DNA from: Lentisphaeria bacterium
Lineage (GTDB): Bacteria; Verrucomicrobiota; Lentisphaeria; Oligosphaerales; JAFGRS01
Direction of reading: 5' to 3'
DNA: 17,363 nucleotides
Assembly: GCA_016935045.1 (NCBI GenBank)
Contig: JAFGRS010000001.1
Span: forward strand, 1 to 17,363
The translations under genes and the position numbers were made by a program. Shown here in pieces: positions 12,781 through 17,363 of the stretch. Under the pieces are notes generated by a model. The model was not told the origin of the DNA. It did no database searches and saw nothing but the letters and a program-made list of their open reading frames with translations. Each line of letters begins with the position of its first letter. Position 1 is the first letter of the stretch.

Positions 12781-15747
12781 ATGGCAGTCACGTGGACGAC
12801 GGACACATCCTATTGGGGGTTCAGCCTGCTTCGGGAGGTCCCCCTGCCGGCCCTGCGCGCCGTGGCCCGGGAGTTCCTGCACGGCCGCACCGGCGCGCGC
12901 CTGCTGCACCTGCAGGCGGACGACGCGGAGAACTGCTTCGCGGTCACCTTCCCCACACCGCCGCCGGACGACACGGGCCTGCCGCACATCATGGAACACG
13001 CGGTCCTGGGGGGGTCCCGCAAGTACCCCGTCCGGGAGCCCTTCTTCGAGATGGCCAAGATCAGCATGGCGACCTTCATCAACGCCATGACCTCGCAGGC
13101 CTTCACCGTCTACCCCATCTGCTCGAACGTCCGGAAGGACTTCTTCAACCTGGCCGAGGTCTATCTCGATGCCGTGTTCCATCCCGAGATTCGGGAGAAC
13201 ACATTCCGGCGCGAAGGCCATCACCTGGCCCTCGAAGACAACGCCGACCCGGCGTCGCCGCTGACCATCAGCGGCATCGTCTACAGCGAGATGAAGGGGG
13301 CCTACTCCTCGCCCGACGCGATGATGTGGCGGCTGTGCGACCGGGGCCTCTTCCCGGACACGCATCTCGGGCGCGATTCGGGGGGCGACCCCGAGGCCAT
13401 CCCGTCCCTGACCTACCCGCAGTTCGTCGAGTTCCACCGCACCCACTACCACCCCGCCAACGCCCTCATCTTCGTGTATGGGGACATCCCCACGGAGGAA
13501 CACCTCCGCTTCGTCGCCCCGGTCCTGGATGCATTCGGCCCCGGCGGCAGCCGCATCGCCGCCCCCCGGCAACCCCGCTGGACCCGGCCCCGGGACCTGA
13601 CCGATGCCTACCCGATCGGCAGGGACGAAACCACCGCCGCAAAGACCTACATCACCCTCAACTGGATCGTCGGAGATGCCACCGCCCCGGACCACTTCGT
13701 CGACCTGCTCGTGCTCTACTTCCTCCTCCTCGGCGATGACGCGGCGCCCCTGAAGAAGGCGATCATCGACTCCAAACTCGGAGCGGACCTGTTCATGGCC
13801 TACGCCGACGCGCACGCCTACGAGACGGTCTTCCACGTCGGCATCAAGGGCAGCGAACCGGACCGGGCCGACGCCTTCCAGGACCTGGTGCTGGAAACCC
13901 TCGCGGCCGTGGCCCGGGACGGCGTGACCCCGGATCGCGTCCTCGCCGCCTACCGGAACCTGGCTTACGAACACCTCGAAGTCACCTCCCAGTACCCCCT
14001 CAAACTCCTCTGGAGCGTGAACCACGGCTGGCCCTACGGCGCCGACCCCCTGCTGTTTCTCCGCTTCGACCGGCACCTGGCCGAGAGTCAGGCGCGCTAC
14101 GAGGCGGACCCGAAGCTCTTCCAGGCGTTGATCCGGACGGGGCTGCTGGACAACCCGCACCGCCTGCGCGTGGCGCTGCGGCCGAGTCCCGATGTCCAGG
14201 AGTTGCGGGATGCGGCCTTTGCCGCGGCAATGCGGGAGCGCAAGGCGGCGTTTTCGGAGGCGGAGGTGGCGCGCATCGGTCGGGAGGCGGCGGCTCTGGA
14301 GGCCGAGCAGGGGGTGCCCAATTCGGCCGCGGCGCTGGCCAGGCTGCCGCAGCTTCAGGTCGGCGACCTGCCCCCCAGGCCCCGCGAGATTCCCACCACG
14401 GTGGGGAGGGTCGCGGGGATGGAGGTCCTGCGCAACGACGTCTTCAGCAACGGGGTGAACTACCTGGACATCGCGGTGGACCTGACCGGCCTGCCGGCGG
14501 AGTGGTTCGCCCTGCTGCCGCGCCTGCAGGATGCCTTTGCCAAGATGGGGGTCGAAGGACAACCCTACACCCGGGTCGCCGAACGGCGCACGGCCGTCAC
14601 CGGGGGGCTCGGCTTCTCCACCTGGGTGACCCGTCATGCCAGCGAGGGTGACCGCGTCCTGCGCTGCCTCCACCTCGGACTCAAGACCCTGGACCCCCAG
14701 GCCGAAGACGCCTTCGAACTGCTGGGCGACCTGCTCTTCCGTCTCGACCCCGGAGACCGGGAACGCCTGCGGGATGTCCTCACCCAGGCCCACGCGGGAT
14801 ACCGCAGCCGCTTCATCAACGACGGCATGGGCGTCGCTCAGCGCCGGGCCTGCCGAGGCCTGACACCCCAGGGAGCCCTCGACTCGATCCTGTGCAGCCG
14901 GCAGACCATGGAACAGGTCGACCGGCTGCTGAAGGGGTTCGCGGACGAGGCGCCGCGCCTGACCGAGACCCTCACGCGCATGCGCGGATTCCTCCTCGAT
15001 CCGGCGCGTTGGACGCTGAGCTTCACCGGTTCGGAGGCGGCCTTCTCGGCCCTCTGCCGGGCCCTCGAATCCTGGCGGAGTTCCATGCGGGGCAGCGCTT
15101 CGGCCGGGCCGGCGGATTACCCGTTCAGGCGCCTCTGCCCCCCTCTCCGGGAAGGCCTCGTGGGACCCTACGACGTCTCCTATTGCGTCAAGGCCATGCC
15201 GGCGCCGGTCCAGGCGGATCCCGAGGCGCCCCTCTTCGGGCTCGGCATCTACATCGCCCGCTTCGATTACTTCCTCCCCGAAATCCGCTTCAAGGGCAAT
15301 GCCTACGGCGCGGGAATGAGCTTCCACCACGGCGCGGGGACGTTCGTGCTCTCCTCCTACCGGGACCCCCGCCTGGTGGAAACACTGCAGGTCTTCGACG
15401 GACTGCGGCGCTTCGCCGAGGAGGCGTCCTGGAGCCAGACCGACATCGACCGGGCCATCATCGGGGCCGCCAAGGGCATGGTCCGCCCCATCCGGCCCGA
15501 AGCGGCCAACCGCGGCGCCCTCTTCCAGCACCTGCGCGGCGAAACCGCCGCCCTGCGCGAAGCCCAGTACGCGGCCTCCCTGCGCGCATCGCCGGCCGGC
15601 GTCAGGGAAGCCCTGCTGAAACAGCTCGACGCCGGCGAGGCGCTGGCGGCCGTCTGCGTCGCTTCGAGCCGCGCCAGGCTCGAAGCGGCCAACCGCGCCC
15701 TGGGGGACCGGGGCCTGGCCCTGGACGATGTCCTGCCTCCCGAGTGA
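12781..15747 (+). CDS. M16C-family metallopeptidase (presequence protease PreP-like)
   Basis: A 988-residue zinc metallopeptidase of the pitrilysin/insulysin clan, subfamily M16C. The inverted zinc motif HIMEH gives H69, E72 and H73. The distal zinc ligand is probably E170 in YSEMKG, about 97 residues downstream as in PreP-type enzymes. The single chain contains both the active N-terminal half and the inactive C-terminal half, with KGNAYGAGMSF and SSYRDP (858-863) near the end resembling the PreP substrate-chamber region. Family members degrade short unfolded peptides, such as targeting or signal peptides, inside a closed chamber. No signal peptide is visible, so it is likely cytoplasmic. GGAGGAG at 12765-12771 lies 9 nt before the ATG and overlaps the end of the preceding isomerase-like gene. 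A stem-loop follows the stop codon. Confidence 0.93.
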   Translation: MAVTWTTDTSYWGFSLLREVPLPALRAVAREFLHGRTGARLLHLQADDAENCFAVTFPTPPPDDTGLPHIMEHAVLGGSRKYPVREPFFEMAKISMATFINAMTSQAFTVYPICSNVRKDFFNLAEVYLDAVFHPEIRENTFRREGHHLALEDNADPASPLTISGIVYSEMKGAYSSPDAMMWRLCDRGLFPDTHLGRDSGGDPEAIPSLTYPQFVEFHRTHYHPANALIFVYGDIPTEEHLRFVAPVLDAFGPGGSRIAAPRQPRWTRPRDLTDAYPIGRDETTAAKTYITLNWIVGDATAPDHFVDLLVLYFLLLGDDAAPLKKAIIDSKLGADLFMAYADAHAYETVFHVGIKGSEPDRADAFQDLVLETLAAVARDGVTPDRVLAAYRNLAYEHLEVTSQYPLKLLWSVNHGWPYGADPLLFLRFDRHLAESQARYEADPKLFQALIRTGLLDNPHRLRVALRPSPDVQELRDAAFAAAMRERKAAFSEAEVARIGREAAALEAEQGVPNSAAALARLPQLQVGDLPPRPREIPTTVGRVAGMEVLRNDVFSNGVNYLDIAVDLTGLPAEWFALLPRLQDAFAKMGVEGQPYTRVAERRTAVTGGLGFSTWVTRHASEGDRVLRCLHLGLKTLDPQAEDAFELLGDLLFRLDPGDRERLRDVLTQAHAGYRSRFINDGMGVAQRRACRGLTPQGALDSILCSRQTMEQVDRLLKGFADEAPRLTETLTRMRGFLLDPARWTLSFTGSEAAFSALCRALESWRSSMRGSASAGPADYPFRRLCPPLREGLVGPYDVSYCVKAMPAPVQADPEAPLFGLGIYIARFDYFLPEIRFKGNAYGAGMSFHHGAGTFVLSSYRDPRLVETLQVFDGLRRFAEEASWSQTDIDRAIIGAAKGMVRPIRPEAANRGALFQHLRGETAALREAQYAASLRASPAGVREALLKQLDAGEALAAVCVASSRARLEAANRALGDRGLALDDVLPPE

Positions 15748-15751
15748 CGCC

Positions 15752-15766
15752 CCGTCGGGTCGACGG
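15752..15766 (+). terminator. Stem-loop after the M16 gene (possible weak terminator)
   Basis: CCGTCG (15752-15757) and CGACGG (15761-15766) pair around GGT, starting 4 bp after the peptidase stop codon. There is no T run, so a Rho-independent terminator is not established. The rest of the 224-bp gap to the oxidoreductase (15748-15971) shows no gene and no convincing promoter. Confidence 0.3.
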
Positions 15767-15971
15767 CGTGTGGCGCCTGCGGACCCGGCCCGGTGAGGAG
15801 TGCACGAGAGGAGCATACCAGGGACCTGAGAGTGGTCCGCATGGCCGAATCCCTGCCCGCGGGGCCCTGTCGGAACCTGCCTGTCGCAGCCGCGACGCGG
15901 ACAGATGTCCCCAGGGGCGGGCCGCGGGTGGTCCAGGGCAATCCGGGACAATTGGGAAGGAGAGTGTCGCG

Positions 15972-17054
15972 ATGGATGTTGTGAGGATCGGGGTCATCGG
16001 CAGCGGGGGCATCTTCCGCAATCTGCACGCGCCGCATTACGAGAGCACCTCCCGGGCCGAGGTGGTGGCGGTGGCCGACCTGGTGGCGGAACGTGCCGGG
16101 GAAATGGCCGAGAGACTGGGCGCCGAAGCCTACACGGACTACCGCAGGGTCCTGGACCGGCCGGACGTGGACGCGGTGGACATCGCCACCCAGCCCAGAC
16201 CCCATGCCGAGATCGCCATGGCGGCGGCACAGGCCGGCAAACACATCCTGGTGGAAAAGCCGATGTGCAGAACGGTGGCCGAGGCCGACGCGATGATCGC
16301 GGCGGCGAAGCGGGCCGGGGTGCTGCTGCAGGTGGCCTACATGATGCCGTACCATCCGGTCTATGCCAAGCTCAGGGAACTGCTGTCCGACGGCACCCTG
16401 GGGGCGCCTCACCTGGCCTACTGCCACGAGATCGGCTGGTTCCGGCCCACCCATCCCTGGCTCTTCCGGCGCGAGGAGTCGGGGGGCATGCTCGTGGAAC
16501 AGGCCATCCACACCCTGGATGCCTGGCTCTGGCTCTACGGGCCGGTCGCCTCGGTCTACGCCCGCAGCAGTCACACTCCCCTCGGGGGGACCTATCCCGA
16601 ACCGGCCCAGGCGGTGGAGAACAACGCGGTCCTGACCGCCAGCTTCGCCACGGGCTGCACCGGTCTGCTGATCAAAAGCTGGGCCGCCGAAGCCGGCGCG
16701 CAGGCCGCCGGCGTCGTCTGCGGCAACGGCTCCGCCACCCTCACCCAGGCAGCACTGACCTGGCAGACACACCACGCACTCGAACCCTCCCGGTTCGTGC
16801 CCGAGATCCCCGACGACGGTACCTACCGCACCGTCGCCCCCTGCGTGCGCGAACAACGCTACTGGTCCCTCGCCGCCAAGGGCGCCGGCATCGAACACTG
16901 GCTGCGCTGCATCCAGGGCGAGGAAACGCCCGAGACCGACGGCGCCAGGGGCAGGGCGGGAATCGAAATCGCCGAAGCCGCTTACCTCTCGGCCCGCAAC
17001 GGCATGCCCGTGCCCATCCCGCCTGCCGTGCCCGGAGAGCCCGCATCCCCCTGA
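15972..17054 (+). CDS. Gfo/Idh/MocA family oxidoreductase
   Basis: A 360-residue NAD(P)-dependent sugar or cyclitol dehydrogenase. The N-terminal Rossmann domain opens with RIGVIGSGGIFRNLH (5-19) and includes the EKP motif (E95-K96-P97), whose Lys is catalytic in the family. The C-terminal alpha/beta domain carries GGMLVEQAIHTLDAWLWLYG, placing H180 and D183 at the usual active-site positions. Known members oxidise inositols, glucose, N-acetyl-sugars or aldoses at various carbons, so the substrate cannot be assigned. The start at 15972 has AAGGAGAG at 15957-15964 and gives the standard N-terminus. It lies 224 bp behind the M16 gene on the same strand, so it may have its own promoter. Membership of the same sugar pathway as the upstream TIM-barrel protein is plausible, since the two families often co-occur. 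Confidence 0.92.
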   Translation: MDVVRIGVIGSGGIFRNLHAPHYESTSRAEVVAVADLVAERAGEMAERLGAEAYTDYRRVLDRPDVDAVDIATQPRPHAEIAMAAAQAGKHILVEKPMCRTVAEADAMIAAAKRAGVLLQVAYMMPYHPVYAKLRELLSDGTLGAPHLAYCHEIGWFRPTHPWLFRREESGGMLVEQAIHTLDAWLWLYGPVASVYARSSHTPLGGTYPEPAQAVENNAVLTASFATGCTGLLIKSWAAEAGAQAAGVVCGNGSATLTQAALTWQTHHALEPSRFVPEIPDDGTYRTVAPCVREQRYWSLAAKGAGIEHWLRCIQGEETPETDGARGRAGIEIAEAAYLSARNGMPVPIPPAVPGEPASP

Positions 17055-17076
17055 CAGCGGAGGCCGCCGCACCGGC

Positions 17077-17104
17077 GCGGCCGTCGGGGACCGCCGGCCC
17101 TACC
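17077..17104 (+). repeat. Dispersed repeat R2, copy 1 (28 bp)
   Basis: Matches copy 2 at 17209-17236 at 26 of 28 positions, same orientation. The shared core is GTCGGGGACCGCC, ending in GCCCTACC. The unit has internal hairpin potential: CGGTC-like arms around GGGG. It lies 22 bp after the oxidoreductase stop codon. Confidence 0.7.
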
Positions 17105-17114
17105 ACGGGGACCC

Positions 17115-17126
17115 GTGCCCGCGAGG
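17115..17126 (+). repeat. Short block shared with the left edge
   Basis: GTGCCCGCGAGG is identical to 281-292. About 25 bp further on, CGGGCGCTCCC (17156-17166) matches 296-306, so the left edge looks like a version of this block with the middle removed. Both lie in non-coding DNA in the same orientation. Confidence 0.45.
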
Positions 17127-17208
17127 ACCAGTCTGCGTGTACGCACAGGCAGGCCCGGGCGCTCCCGTACCCCGCACGGTCCCCGGGCGGCAAGGATGGG
17201 GAGACGGA

Positions 17209-17236
17209 GCGGCGGTCGGGGACCGCCCGCCCTACC
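17209..17236 (+). repeat. Dispersed repeat R2, copy 2 (28 bp)
   Basis: Second copy of the element at 17077-17104 with two substitutions, one C to G and one G to C. One of them restores a longer inverted repeat (GGCGGTC / GACCGCC). It sits 9 bp before the inverted R1 copy. Confidence 0.7.
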
Positions 17237-17245
17237 GGGGAGGCA

Positions 17246-17276
17246 CGGCTCGGCGGGAGCCTCGCCCTCCAGGGGA
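17246..17276 (-). repeat. Dispersed repeat R1, inverted copy C (31 bp)
   Basis: The reverse complement of this segment matches the R1 copies at 240-278 and 301-339 at 29 of 31 positions, reading TCCCCTGGAGGGCGAGGCTC and onward to GAGCCG. Both differences are transitions. It lies about 17 kb from the other copies in opposite orientation, so R1 brackets the gene block. Confidence 0.8.
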
Positions 17277-17363
17277 ATCGGTTTTCGGGTTTGACGGGGG
17301 CATTCCCCGGCTCCTTCGCGGGCGCATGTCAGCTCCGTAGGTCCCTCTCCCCAGACCCGTACG

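Larger units (their letters stand above)
17055..17363. other. Gene-free right edge with dispersed repeats
   Basis: No credible gene. Short open frames translate repeat DNA. The stretch contains two copies of repeat R2 (17077-17104, 17209-17236), an inverted copy of R1 (17246-17276), and a block at 17115-17166 sharing GTGCCCGCGAGG and CGGGCGCTCCC with positions 281-306. A short hairpin TGCGT-GT-ACGCA is visible near 17134-17145. It follows the oxidoreductase stop codon; no T-run terminator was seen. Confidence 0.7.

Noticed and set aside
12757..15951. A 1064-codon open frame on the minus strand opposite the M16C peptidase
   Set aside because: Shadow of the peptidase gene. The plus-strand product carries HxxEH and other family motifs, while the minus product is a Gly/Arg/Val/Asp-rich sequence without domain signals.
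17137..17340. Small plus-strand ORF in the right edge
   Set aside because: It runs through repeats R2 and R1, has no ribosome-binding site, and encodes low-complexity Gly/Pro/Arg sequence.

Overview
The window is very GC-rich, gene-dense bacterial chromosome with 11 confident protein-coding genes, no rRNA or tRNA genes, and no phage or transposase genes. The content points to an environmental PVC-type bacterium or a relative (Lentisphaerota, Kiritimatiellota, Planctomycetota or Hydrogenedentota). The supporting signs are a zinc-ribbon Ser/Thr kinase with a membrane anchor, a Gfo/Idh/MocA dehydrogenase, a TIM-barrel sugar isomerase-like protein, a free-standing corrinoid protein, and short dispersed GC-rich repeats in the gene-free edges. 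The phylum is inferred from this gene style, not from a marker gene.

Layout. Positions 1-390 are gene-free and hold a hairpin and two identical 39-bp repeats. Positions 391-8777 are all minus strand. Reading in the direction of transcription they hold a Ser/Thr protein kinase (8777-6324), a metallophosphoesterase (6175-5306), rhamnulokinase (5128-3659), a GH20-like glycoside hydrolase (3494-1395) and an NAD-dependent sugar-nucleotide epimerase (1347-391). A 169-bp divergent region with a palindromic -10-like element separates the kinase from a plus-strand pair: class II fructose-bisphosphate aldolase (8947-9900) and a D-2-hydroxyacid dehydrogenase (9966-10967). A minus-strand corrinoid protein (11655-11014) stands alone between convergent and divergent neighbours. 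Positions 11956-17054 are plus strand: a TIM-barrel isomerase-like protein, an M16C (PreP-type) metallopeptidase 3 bp behind it, and a Gfo/Idh/MocA oxidoreductase. Positions 17055-17363 are gene-free and again rich in repeats, including an inverted copy of the left-edge repeat.

How the genes fit together. Most of the enzymes act on carbohydrates: amino-sugar glycoside hydrolysis, deoxy-sugar phosphorylation, UDP-sugar epimerisation, aldol cleavage, and oxidation or isomerisation of sugars or cyclitols. The window reads as a loosely arranged carbohydrate-metabolism region with a signalling kinase and a peptidase mixed in, not as one tight operon. The most suggestive points are the orphan corrinoid protein beside sugar enzymes (a possible demethylation link that is not proven here), the altered catalytic motif of the GH20-like enzyme, the unrecognised C-terminal region of the kinase, and the repeats bracketing the gene block. 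I found no convincing complete new defence or mobile system.
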